Shown: positions 27,145 to 35,614 of the stretch, piece after piece
Layout of the letters: the number at the start of each line of letters is the position of its first letter
How positions within the stretch are numbered: position 1 is the stretch's first letter
Assembly: GCA_965232165.1 (NCBI GenBank)
Contig: CBDDOY010000001.1
Span: 496,001 to 560,000, forward strand
From: UBA2779 sp965232165
Lineage (GTDB): Bacteria > Spirochaetota > Spirochaetia > DSM-2461
DNA: 64,000 nucleotides
Reading direction: 5' to 3'
Program-made: the position numbers and the translations under genes
The notes under the pieces: model-generated
Told to the model about the DNA's origin: nothing
What the model saw: the letters and a program-made list of their open reading frames with translations, nothing else
The model's database searches: none

Positions 27145-30089
27145 TCAGGAAGGTAGAGCCAGTCTGTATTCATTCAGTTCTGGATGAGTTTGACTGGCTA
27201 GGTTCAAATCCTTTTCTCCGGCAATTACGGTAACGGACCGCCTATCCCACCTTCCAAGAAGGTCTTCAGCAGCAGCTTTGATGTGCGCCGTGGCGGCCGA
27301 TAGCTGTGTATCCCGTTTCATTTGCCGCATATCATCATCAATACCACAGAGTTTTCGCTTGAAGGCGAGCATCCCTCTCTGCCCGGGACCGAGCGGCCTG
27401 AGTTCCTTGCCCACAGCGCCGATGATGGCTATCTTTATCGTGTCTTCATCGAGATCATACCCCCATTTCAATGAATCCCGGAAGGCAGCGAGACTCTCAG
27501 CGATTAAAGGATCTCTATAAGTTGTGAAGTTGAAGATTCCCTCAAGATTCGATATTGAAGCACTCGCCCCATAGGCGCCGCCTTTCATGCGTATTTTCTC
27601 CCAGAGATAACCTGTGCTCAGTAAATGGGCCAGAAGCGATGCCCTTGCGTGTTCAGGCGAACCAATAACCGGAGCAGGAAGGCTGAGTGCGGAAAATGAA
27701 ACCGTTGAAGCAGTAGAAAGAGACTCGCCCATGGTTGTATGGCGAAAAAGTTGCGGTTCGGATGCCAAAGAGGAACTCCTTTTAGGAAGGTCGCTCTCTT
27801 TGGAAAGATTCTTGGTCATTTTAAGGGAATTTTCCAGTACTGATGGAGATTTAACACCGTCGGTCGTAACCACAATGGCGAGATTATCTTGGCGAAGAAC
27901 TCTGCTGTATATTTTTTTCAACGCCTCGGCGGCCAGCTTCACCCTATCCTTATTCTCAGCGAGGGCCTGGAGGAAGCATAACTGCCCGATTCCATGCCAG
28001 CGGTCTTCCCAAGAGGCGGCCATCGAGTGTTTGGCCGATGCCCGAAGAGACGCGAACATGCTGCCAGAGGGAATAATGGCCGAGCGATAATCGTTTCGAA
28101 GTTCCATGATAAGATTGTCTATCCGCTTCTCGTTACTGAAATCGATTGATTGGAGAAGCCTCAAGGTAATCTCAAGCGCATCGTCCCATTGATCGGAAAG
28201 AGCCTTAAGGTGAATGATCAAACGGCTGCTCATGTCGGCACCGGCGTTTTGATGGATGGGCAATGCTTCCAGAGAGCATCCGAGGCCGCCGGTCTTCAGG
28301 GCTAATCGAATCGCCAAATCCTCATAAGACAAGCCCTGAATCCCTATATCGGTAAGAGTTCTCCCAAACAACGGCATCCAGGGTTGGAGTTCGGCCTCGA
28401 GTCTCCTGAGATCAAACGCCAATCCCAGATAGGAAACTCCGTTTGTAAAGGTATCATGGCAATACCAGTCAATCTTCCCGCTCTTGCCGCAATCCAGCGG
28501 GATCTTCACCACTTCCCGTGGGAGATCCTCAGGTGAAAGAAATGGGATGCAGGAAAGCGCTTCGGGGCTATCTGGCTCCTCTTGATACCTTGCCAGCCTT
28601 TCATTCGAGTCTCTGAGCATTTGCAAGTCTTCTGGACTCATTTGACTTTGAATCTTCTTGAGATGGATTTTTTCTTCTCTGTCTCGGTGCTCGCCTAAGC
28701 CTGAGTCGGGGCTGGTGAGAAGGGTGCATCTGTGGGGATTTTCTAGGAGATTTTGACGGATGAGATTTTCAAAGTATCCTTCTTCCAGGCGGTGACGCAG
28801 ATTCTTCATCGGTTCATCGAAGATGAGGCCTTCCAATGGCGCCCCGCCATGCATCCAACTTCTAAGACTGCGCTCCATTAATCTCAGCCCGAAGGGGGTG
28901 CCGCCGCGTATTTCCCTAGCGTGGAATTCGACATTTCGCAATGCTCCTTCGACTAGTTCAGCGTTCAAACCCCTGACGGCATCTTTTAGCGTATCGGCAA
29001 TAAACTCTTCAAAATCGGCTGTTTTATCGGGATCAGTCCCCCGAAGGGCAATGGTAAACACCATCTGCCGGATATGGGATTCCAGCCCGCTGATCTGAGA
29101 TATATCCTCACCGAGACCGCTCTCGACAACTGCCTTGTGAAGGATGGCCCCACTATGTCCAAGAAGTATGTTCGACAAAACCCGGGCCTCAAGAGCCTGC
29201 CGTGAATCGGAGCCATCTCCCCACAGCCAGTTGATGCTTATTATGGATTTCTTTTTGACACTTTGTCCGGGGACACTTGGCCAGTATGCGTGCATTCTTC
29301 GCGGCATGGTCCATGGTTTCTGAAATGGGATCTGCGATGGAATATCTTGAGAGGTGAAACCGCCTAAGAATTCTGAATCCAATATTGTCAACACTTCTGT
29401 GAGGCTATGGTTTCCATAGAGGAATATCCGTACATTGGAGGGATGATAGTAGGTTTCATGAAACTTCCTAAGCGATTCATAGCTCAATTCCGGGATGTAT
29501 TGAGGGTCTCCTCCTGAGTCCCATCTGTATGGGGTGTCGGGGAATAATGACCGCAGGGCCCAATCTCCTGCGACAGCCTCAGGCGATGAGTAGTTTCCCT
29601 TCATTTCGTTCAGCACTATACCCGAACGGACCAGAGAACCCTTGGCATCAAGTTCTAATCGGTGGCCTTCCTGTTCAAAGGCTTCTTTTTCAGGTTTGGA
29701 GAGAAGACCGCATCCCCGTAAACACGGAAAAGGTTAATGAAATCGGTCTTCACCACGCTGGCGGCCGGATATACCGTCTTATCGGGGTAGGTCATGGCGT
29801 TGAGGAAGGTATGTGTACTCCCTTTCAGAAGAACGAGAAAGGGGTCTTTCAAGGGGTATTGCCGAGAGCCGCACAGCACGGCGTGTTCGAGGATATGCGG
29901 TGTTCCGGTATGATCGTGCGGCGGAGTGCAAAAAGAAAACGCAAAAAGGTTCTCATCATCTTCGGTATGCACCTTGTAAACTTCCGCACCTGTCCGCAGA
30001 TGTCTTAAGTGAATGCCTTCCGCCCGATATTCGGTAAGAGCATCAACAGATACCGTCTCGAATCCTAGGGATGAATAGTCATCTTTCAT
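27145..30089 (-). pseudogene. M16C (presequence-protease-like) zinc metallopeptidase with one frameshift
   Basis: About 980 codons, the size of PreP-type M16C enzymes, which degrade peptides inside a two-half clam-shell. The N-terminal piece (from ATG 30087-30089) contains HILEHAVLCGS, the inverted zinc motif HxxEH, and TFLNAMTYPDKTVYP. The frame then shifts near 29685 at a run of five A residues (CCTGAAAAAG), where one base appears missing. The downstream frame resumes EKEAFEQEGHRLEL and carries the second zinc ligand region and the M16C-associated domain. It is a recent pseudogene or a sequence error. An IS630 fragment lies 30 bases upstream and may supply its promoter. Confidence 0.88.
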
Positions 30090-30104
30090 TCTAAGTCCTT
30101 GTTG

Positions 30105-30118
30105 GACTTTTCCATATA
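30105..30118. repeat. 14-bp direct repeat, left edge of the integron/IS block
   Basis: GACTTTTCCATATA, identical to 59796-59809. See the matching entry and the finding. Confidence 0.7.
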
Positions 30119-30143
30119 TACTAAAACACCCACAAAATGTCCA
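30115..30143 (-). promoter_or_regulatory. IS630-end hybrid promoter facing the M16 gene
   Basis: On the minus strand: TGGACA within the IS630 end, a 17-bp spacer, and TATATA across the IS/flank junction. It lies 26 bases upstream of the M16 start codon. Confidence 0.4.
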
Positions 30144-30530
30144 CACTTATCCCACATTTTCCAAATTAAAATTCAGAAATTCCGGTTGTGAGGATATATG
30201 GAATTTTTCGGTCATTAGACAGGCATATTCCGCTTTGCGTCTCTCGCTTTTATTCTCCATGAATTTGATCAGGGCCTTTTGGAAATCGTCAAAAACTTCA
30301 TAATAACGGTTCTCCGACACCGTTTTCTTCAATATCCTCCAAAGTCTCTCTATCAGATTCAAATTGGGCGAATAGGGCGGAAGAAACAGCAACTTAAGCC
30401 GAGAATCCTCCAAATGCTCTTTCACCGCACTAGACTTGTAATACTTCGCGTTATCACAAATCACATAGACATCTTCCCGATCCTTGTTCCGATTCTCGAT
30501 TTCCTGGAGAAGTTTGATCGCCGACTCGGA
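30119..30530 (-). mobile_element. IS630-family fragment (C-terminal part of transposase)
   Basis: Nearly identical to 56204-56615. It has the terminal sequence TACTAAAACACCC, then the transposase C-terminus with VICDNAKYYKS (second Asp) and NLNLIERLWRILKKTV (Glu). It stops abruptly inside the transposase frame at about 30530, where hicA sequence begins. The other IS end is missing, so the fragment arose by deletion and removed the end of the integron array. Confidence 0.88.
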
Positions 30531-30660
30531 TTTCCGTGTGCCGCGGAACGGACGAACGTCTGTTCTGCGAGGGGTTGCCCCACCACGAATGGTTGCCGCC
30601 TTCGCGAACGAAGACACAGCCCTGCTTCCGCAAGTGCTTCAGCACCTGAGAGCGTTTCAT
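30531..30660 (-). pseudogene. hicA: HicA mRNA interferase toxin, truncated
   Basis: Starts MKRSQVLKHLRKQGCVFVRE and continues GGNHSWW with the catalytic His of the HicA double-stranded-RNA-binding-like fold, then RRSSVPRHTEI. About 44 of roughly 65-70 residues remain; the rest has been replaced by the IS630 fragment. The ATG overlaps the HicB stop (ATGA). The catalytic His is kept but the C-terminal helix is lost, so it is probably inactive. Confidence 0.8.
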
Positions 30661-30869
30661 ACCGTGACAAGTTCTTTGGTATAGTCGGGGGCGGCTGCGG
30701 CGCGGGCTTCCTCACGATTGAACTCCAGCGCCTCATCCAGCGTGGTGCGAAGGCTTGCGAGGAGTTCCTCCCGGGTGCGTTCCTGACAGTTGACACCCGG
30801 CACTTCCTCAATCCATCCAATCCACCAGTCGCCATCTCGCTTCGTGACTGCTGTGTACGTATTCGGCAT
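30657..30869 (-). CDS. hicB: HicB antitoxin
   Basis: About 70 residues. TYTAVTKRDGDWWIGWIEEV ... PGVNCQERTREELLASLRTT is the HicB beta-alpha-beta (partial RNase H) fold with the GVNCQE strand. The short form has no obvious DNA-binding tail. It neutralises HicA. A GAGGTGA site fits the ATG at 30867-30869. The stop overlaps hicA. It lies 60 bases downstream of the HindIII-like methyltransferase with no attC between, so it travels in the same cassette. Confidence 0.85.
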   Translation of the reverse strand: MPNTYTAVTKRDGDWWIGWIEEVPGVNCQERTREELLASLRTTLDEALEFNREEARAAAAPDYTKELVTV

Positions 30870-30929
30870 AATCATTCACCTCGTCTGAAGAGTACCACAA
30901 ACGGCTCCGTCGTATCCACGCACCGAACG

Positions 30930-31910
30930 TCACGCCTCACCATACTGCTTCTTTGCCTTCTCGAAAAGCACCTGCTGAACATGCCGTCCACTATCGACGG
31001 CGTAATGCGTGCCGACCTCGACATCAAGCCGCTCCAGAGCGGCTCGATGGAACTCTGGAACGATCTCAAACCCTATGAAGTGACGTTTGAGACGTGACGC
31101 GGCCACGGCAGTAGTTCCGCTTCCCATGAACGGGTCAAGGACAGTCTGACCCTCGCGAGTTGTCAGATTGATCAGGAACTCGATCAGACGGAGTGGCTTC
31201 TGCGCTTCATGAATCCTTCCTTCTCCATTCCTGAACCCGAACTCAAGAACGTTGGTCGGGCTACTGCCGTTGGTCTGGCAATCCTCGAAGTTCATGGCGC
31301 CTACGCCATGCTCAAGAACGTTGTCCGCAATGGTTCCGCCGATAGTATACGGCCTCATGAACCAAGCCACTGGTTCGTAAACTGGTGCAAGGTTGCCCAA
31401 CCGCCAACCCCGCCACTCGTCGGCCTGCTTCTTAAGTCCTCGGCGCTCGAACACGATGCTGACTCGTTGGGCTCTGTGATGGGCAGAGCCCTTCTTCCAC
31501 GCAAGAACATCCTTAAGAAGGAAGCCCGCATCCTCAAAGGCGTTGACAACTCGGTGGATGGTTCTTCGTGCTCCGAAAACAAAGACGGAAGCCCCGTTCT
31601 TCATCTTTGGGAGCGTCGCGCCAGCCCATGAGGCACACCACTCTTGATACTCGTTTCCCATATTCCTGTCCGCTTGGGACCATCCATTGATTGGTTTGCC
31701 GCGGCGTTTGAACCCTGACTTGCCAACCTGTGCCGGTGACTGACCAAGCAAGGCGGAATTGGTGTTGTTGTGGAGGACATCCCAATCGTTCAGGTTAATG
31801 CCGTACGGGATATCCGAGAGAAACAAGTCGATGCTATCATCCGCGAGAAGCGCAATATGCTCGCGGCAATCCGCAAGCGTGATGATGTCGAGATAGCCTT
31901 CGTTTTTCAC
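30930..31910 (-). CDS. DNA methyltransferase of a HindIII-like RM system (beta class)
   Basis: 326 residues. Catalytic motif IV reads LFLSDIPYGINLNDWD (DIPY in place of DPPY) near the N-terminus. The SAM-binding motif I VLDPFMGSGTTAVAAS lies near the C-terminus, the order that defines the beta class of amino-methyltransferases. Lengths and the partner endonuclease match the HindIII system, which methylates adenine in AAGCTT; the actual specificity is inferred only from family. The start overlaps the endonuclease stop (ATGA). Confidence 0.88.
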   Translation of the reverse strand: MKNEGYLDIITLADCREHIALLADDSIDLFLSDIPYGINLNDWDVLHNNTNSALLGQSPAQVGKSGFKRRGKPINGWSQADRNMGNEYQEWCASWAGATLPKMKNGASVFVFGARRTIHRVVNAFEDAGFLLKDVLAWKKGSAHHRAQRVSIVFERRGLKKQADEWRGWRLGNLAPVYEPVAWFMRPYTIGGTIADNVLEHGVGAMNFEDCQTNGSSPTNVLEFGFRNGEGRIHEAQKPLRLIEFLINLTTREGQTVLDPFMGSGTTAVAASRLKRHFIGFEIVPEFHRAALERLDVEVGTHYAVDSGRHVQQVLFEKAKKQYGEA

Positions 31911-32831
31911 GAGTCACCAATGGTAAGCAATCCGTTGTCAGCAACAGATTCAACCGCGCTGATGCGGTTCTCGATCTTCCGCCATTTCATGACTTCGCGA
32001 ATGGCCTGCTGGCGAGAGAGTTTCATGATGCGCTCTCGTTCCGCAGCGAGGAATCGCAGTGCTTCGTCCCGTGCGGCAACGATTGACTCAGTGGATGCAA
32101 TCTTCTCTTCACGCCAGATAGCCGGCAAGGAGCTGTCAGCAGCGATGAACACACCGTTGACGGCCTGCCAGTATGCAGTAGCGTCCTTCGACGGGTTCAT
32201 TGCCTCGACGGCCTTGAATACGGCGTGAAGGAGTCGTCGGGCTTTCGCCTTGCTCGACTGCTGAGCGTACCGAACCAGAACAGCCAAGTGTGTATTAGGA
32301 TGCAAGGGCAACGTTTCGGGCAGCGGCTTGCTGGTAGATTTGGCTTGATCGGGTCGGTAATTGATAGACAGGACACGCGACCATCGCGTAAGGCTTGCCG
32401 TGTTTCCAGTTGTCCATGGCTTGGACCTTGAAGTCCTTCTGATTCTTTGCCGTGCGGCTGAGTCTGAACGCCTTGGCATCTGCAACGAAGCTGAACGCCC
32501 GCGAGACACACTCCACATCAGCAACGTCGGCACGGTCCTTCAAGACAACGCTGGTCAGCCCCATTGCCGTGTAGGCTTCATGGATCACGACATCCGTGTA
32601 CTTGGAGTAGAGCTTTTCCTCGCTGCTGTCGTGTCCATATCGCTCTGGTATGGCCCCGCACAGCCGAAGGTGGCCAAGGAGTGGAGATATGCCGCGTTCT
32701 CGGATTTCTTTGGAGATTTCCTGCTCAACCCGGTCCGAATCGACACCGAAGTTCCCGCTGAGACGACTGATCTCATCGACCCAGTAGGCCCTGTGCTCGC
32801 TCTCTCCCTTGGTCAATACCTTGGCAGTCAC
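31907..32831 (-). pseudogene. HindIII-family restriction endonuclease, frameshifted
   Basis: The first part (GTG at about 32831) reads to the diagnostic block VADAKAFRLSRTAKNQKDF, which in HindIII carries the PD-(D/E)xK active site, then AMVACPVYQLPT and QIYQQAAARNVALAS and a stop. The second frame picks up THLAVLVRYAQQ and continues to the end. One extra A at TCCTAATACAC (about 32297) explains the shift; removing it yields about 308 residues, like HindIII (300). Probably inactive unless the base is a sequence error. A small Cys-rich gene precedes it. Confidence 0.88.
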
Positions 32832-32838
32832 AGTAGAA

Positions 32839-33042
32839 TCATCCCTGCGCTTTGAGCTTACGGTACTGCTTCGGCCACGAAGACGGTGGCGCAAGGCACA
32901 TGTTGTCATCCCGGACGAAGGCGCACTTCCCCTGCATACGGTTCTTGGCACAGATGTCGGGGTTCGTGTGGCGACAGCCAACGGTCTGTTTCTCGGTATC
33001 TTCCGGCTTCAACGGTTCATGGAATGCATTGTCATTTCTCAT
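32839..33042 (-). CDS. Small Cys-rich protein ahead of the HindIII-like RM genes
   Basis: About 67 residues from MRNDNAFHEPLKPEDTEKQT. Five Cys in the pattern C-x6-C-x8-C-x10-C, with one His and many basic residues, suggest a small metal-binding protein. AAGGT lies seven bases before the ATG. It ends 8 bases before the endonuclease start, as the first gene of the cassette. No family recognised; it could be a controller or a specificity accessory, but it lacks a helix-turn-helix that I can see. Confidence 0.5.
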   Translation of the reverse strand: MRNDNAFHEPLKPEDTEKQTVGCRHTNPDICAKNRMQGKCAFVRDDNMCLAPPSSWPKQYRKLKAQG

Positions 33043-33103
33043 AATGGTGACCTTGTACCACGGAACTGGCACGGTGTCGAGTTCCGAGGCTTGTTTCTCT
33101 GAA

Positions 33104-33174
33104 TCTAACGACCAAGCTCACCTGCTGCTTTGGAGCGCAGCGGAAAAGCAGTCAGGTGGAGAGCCTTGTTAGGC
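33104..33174 (-). repeat. attC site of the FkbM cassette
   Basis: Outer cores TCTAAC and GTTAGGC with inner complementary arms CACCTG/CAGGTG and TGCTTT/AAAGCA; about 71 bp. The FkbM stop codon lies inside it. Confidence 0.85.
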
Positions 33175-33925
33175 AATCATCTCTTGACAAATACACATTC
33201 TCCCCCTGTTGCCATTCAATATCAAAGCCGTTTGAGCCACAATAAAAGCTACGATTACATCCTTCTTTCATGCGCTCATGAAGCTCAACAATTAATGAGT
33301 CAACCTTTTCAATCCAAGATGAGGTATCGCCAAACACCTCTTTCTCCGCTCCTTCGATATCAATTTTTAGAATATCAATCTTTTCTAGATTGTAATCCTG
33401 CATTATTTTGTCAACAGTCATTGCAGGCACCGAGTGGCATAGCTTGGATTGTAGAGATTCTGAAGAATCATTCTTCTCAGTCATGAACCCCCACTTCCCA
33501 CGACCGGGGTCAACTAGGTTGATTTTTTCGTTTTTATCCCATAAAGCAGCTTGAACAGGAACAATATTCGGATATTTAGCAATGTTTTCTTTAAGAAGCT
33601 CAAAATTGCTTTGCTCTGGTTCTAGAGCAACAATTCTTGCGCCCGGATATTTGTTTGCGAAGTAAATTGAGGCTAACCCTATGTTTGCTCCAGCATCGAT
33701 TATGACTTTTGGCTGTGTTTTTACTAAGAAATTATACTCTTGATTGACAAACACTTGTTCGTATGTAGGTATGTCCGATGAGGGTACTCGCACTCGAATT
33801 GGATACTTACAATCTTGCGGATCTATATTTAAAAAGACTATGGAGTTTGTGACTTTAGCTTTTATCGCCTTTAGGAGGCCACTAAACCCTACAATACTGA
33901 GATACATTCTTATGCTGCGAATCAT
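33152..33925 (-). CDS. FkbM-family SAM-dependent methyltransferase (cassette 12)
   Basis: 257 residues. SAM-binding motif I VIIDAGANIGLASIYFANKY at about 76-95 with an acidic ALEPEQSNFELLK motif II, and the FkbM core IDILKIDIEGAEKEVF. FkbM enzymes O-methylate sugars or small hydroxyl compounds, so this one probably modifies a surface glycan or metabolite; it is not an obvious defence gene. AGGAG lies before the ATG. Single-gene cassette between two attC sites. Confidence 0.88.
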   Translation of the reverse strand: MIRSIRMYLSIVGFSGLLKAIKAKVTNSIVFLNIDPQDCKYPIRVRVPSSDIPTYEQVFVNQEYNFLVKTQPKVIIDAGANIGLASIYFANKYPGARIVALEPEQSNFELLKENIAKYPNIVPVQAALWDKNEKINLVDPGRGKWGFMTEKNDSSESLQSKLCHSVPAMTVDKIMQDYNLEKIDILKIDIEGAEKEVFGDTSSWIEKVDSLIVELHERMKEGCNRSFYCGSNGFDIEWQQGENVYLSRDDCLTRLST

Positions 33926-33948
33926 GATTTCTCCTGTTTGTTATTAAT

Positions 33949-34021
33949 GCCTAACGCTTCGCTTCAGGGGCGGGAATGGAGCGCAGCGGAATTCCCGTCC
34001 GTGTGCATGGCATTGTTGGAC
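33949..34021 (-). repeat. attC site of the TIR/caspase cassette
   Basis: GCCTAAC and GTTGGAC cores with GGCGGGAAT/ATTCCCGTCC arms, about 73 bp. Confidence 0.85.
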
Positions 34022-34028
34022 CGAAAGT

Positions 34029-35003
34029 CTATATGCGGTCTTTCTCCACCAATCGGCGGTAGTGCTCACCCAAGGCTGTAAGCCGACAAGACCTACTCTC
34101 CATCGCTGCATTCCACATATGTTGGGCATCGACGGGGACAAGTAGGTTGAGTCGGTTGTAGCTCTGAAGGATTGCAAAGGTCCGCGTGTGCTCAGGATCT
34201 GGCGGCGGCATTCCGGCGTCCCGTCCCTTCATCTCCGGCTCGTAGGTCGGATCAAGGGCGAACTCATACCCGGGGGAGGGGAAGAACTCCTTGAGTCTCC
34301 GCAGATCAGAAACAGGAATTGGGGGCGACACTTGCCGAAGGAAGACGAACCGCTTGACGTTAGTCTTGAACACAGGTCGCTGCTCCCAAGCGCCGAGGGA
34401 CTGATCGATGTGAGCATAAACACTACCTGGGGTGATGTCCCCAGTGAGATTCGCAGCACTGCCATTAAGTGCATCCACGAGCAGACCGGTAAACACCCCC
34501 CTGCCGTTCTCCTCGGACGCATACTGATCCTTCGTTGATGCGGTTAGAACCGTCAGCCCCTCTGAGAGTGCAGCCAGTTCATTCCCCGCGGGTGGCGTTC
34601 CCGCGATTCCCGAATGGCAACTATCCAGTATGATGACCTTGCTCGCTGCCGGCGAGTCGTTGGCCAAAGTCAGAATCTCGGTCAGAGAGACACCCTCGTC
34701 TCCGCGTCGTGAGTCGGTTGCGAGAAGGTAACCGCCGGTTGCTTCAATGTGTCCGTGGCCTGCGAAGTACAGCAACGCGATGTCGGCATCCCCCCTGAAT
34801 AGCTCCGCGATGCTGTCTTTCAGCTGACCACGGTCAACGCGATCAGTCGGACCTGTGCCGGTGAGAAGCATACAGTCGAAGTTGACAGTACCACCATCGT
34901 GCCGTTCCAGAACGGCCTTGACTGCATATGCATCATCAACGCAACCGAACAACGGACTACCGTGCTCGTAGTGGTTGATCCCTACTATCAGTGCCTTTCT
35001 CAT
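34029..35003 (-). CDS. Caspase-like (C14) protease, effector of a type IV Thoeris-like system
   Basis: 324 residues. The N-terminal caspase-like fold starts KALIVGINHYEHGSPLFGCV. The catalytic His is in LLYFAGHGH (His83) and the catalytic Cys in VIILDSCHSG (Cys129), a normal spacing. The fold ends around FKTNVKRFVFL (about 220). The remaining 100 residues are an unassigned C-terminal domain, perhaps a ligand sensor. It follows the TIR gene by 19 bases with a GGAGG site, so the pair is co-expressed. In recently described type IV Thoeris a TIR enzyme makes a nucleotide signal that switches on a caspase-like protease. The pairing fits; activity is inferred. Confidence 0.88.
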   Translation of the reverse strand: MRKALIVGINHYEHGSPLFGCVDDAYAVKAVLERHDGGTVNFDCMLLTGTGPTDRVDRGQLKDSIAELFRGDADIALLYFAGHGHIEATGGYLLATDSRRGDEGVSLTEILTLANDSPAASKVIILDSCHSGIAGTPPAGNELAALSEGLTVLTASTKDQYASEENGRGVFTGLLVDALNGSAANLTGDITPGSVYAHIDQSLGAWEQRPVFKTNVKRFVFLRQVSPPIPVSDLRRLKEFFPSPGYEFALDPTYEPEMKGRDAGMPPPDPEHTRTFAILQSYNRLNLLVPVDAQHMWNAAMESRSCRLTALGEHYRRLVEKDRI

Positions 35004-35022
35004 GTTTGTCCTCCAAGCCCAA

Positions 35023-35436
35023 TCAGCATACGGCCCTTATAGCCTTGACAATTGAGGCAGTGTTCCACTTCGCAATCTCGTCAGCGGCTTCCTGAACAAC
35101 ACTCGAAATCTGCTTGGCTCCCCAAGGACATACGGCCACGATCGGCTTGTCGAAATCCTCTTTGGCAATCTTGATCTCCTTCTTGATCCACTTGCTGTAT
35201 ATGGCGTACTTCCCCGCCATGATCACGACAACATGCGTGAGCTTGACTTTGGCCTTTATTGCCTCGTAGAGTTCACTCGCGCTGTCTGCATCATGGATAG
35301 GGTCATCCTTAGGAACGGAATAGTTCCTGTACTCGAAGTTCGGTGCGGCGTCCAGCATTTCTACCAGCTTGTCATAGGCGTCACCATACGCCCATGAATG
35401 ACTGATGAAGAGATTGCGTGTCTTTAGTGTCGGCAT
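35023..35436 (-). CDS. TIR-like (MTH538/ThsB-type) domain protein
   Basis: 137 residues, a stand-alone TIR-like domain. It opens RNLFISHSWAYGDAYDKLVE, has THVVVIMAGKYAIYSKWI, and then KKEIKIAKE with the candidate catalytic Glu at 87, and ends with PIVAVCPWGAKQ. The layout matches the short MTH538/DUF1863 group that includes Thoeris ThsB, which makes cyclic ADP-ribose-type signals from NAD on phage infection. First gene of the cassette. GGAGA precedes the ATG; the caspase-like gene follows directly. Confidence 0.87.
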   Translation of the reverse strand: MPTLKTRNLFISHSWAYGDAYDKLVEMLDAAPNFEYRNYSVPKDDPIHDADSASELYEAIKAKVKLTHVVVIMAGKYAIYSKWIKKEIKIAKEDFDKPIVAVCPWGAKQISSVVQEAADEIAKWNTASIVKAIRAVC

Positions 35437-35460
35437 TGTCTTGTCTCCTTCGTTTGTGGT

Positions 35461-35598
35461 GCCTAACGCCGCAAATGAGAAGCTTCAACCCGCCCTGACC
35501 GGAGGTATGAAGCTTGAAATACCACAACACCTTGATAGCGGGAAACCAAACTAATTACGCCACGCAGGTTGAAGTCTTTCTCCATTTGCATTGTTATA
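35461..35598 (-). repeat. attC site of the DUF262 cassette (long form)
   Basis: GCCTAAC with CGCAAATGAGA at one end and TCCATTTGC with GTTATAC at the other; internal AGCTTCAA/TTGAAGCTT-type arms. About 138 bp. Confidence 0.8.
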
Positions 35599-35614
35599 CC
35601 GCATACTATCATAT

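Noticed and set aside
30279..31097. 272-codon plus-strand frame across IS630, hicA and the methyltransferase
   Set aside because: Crosses a clear IS junction and is antisense to three recognised genes.
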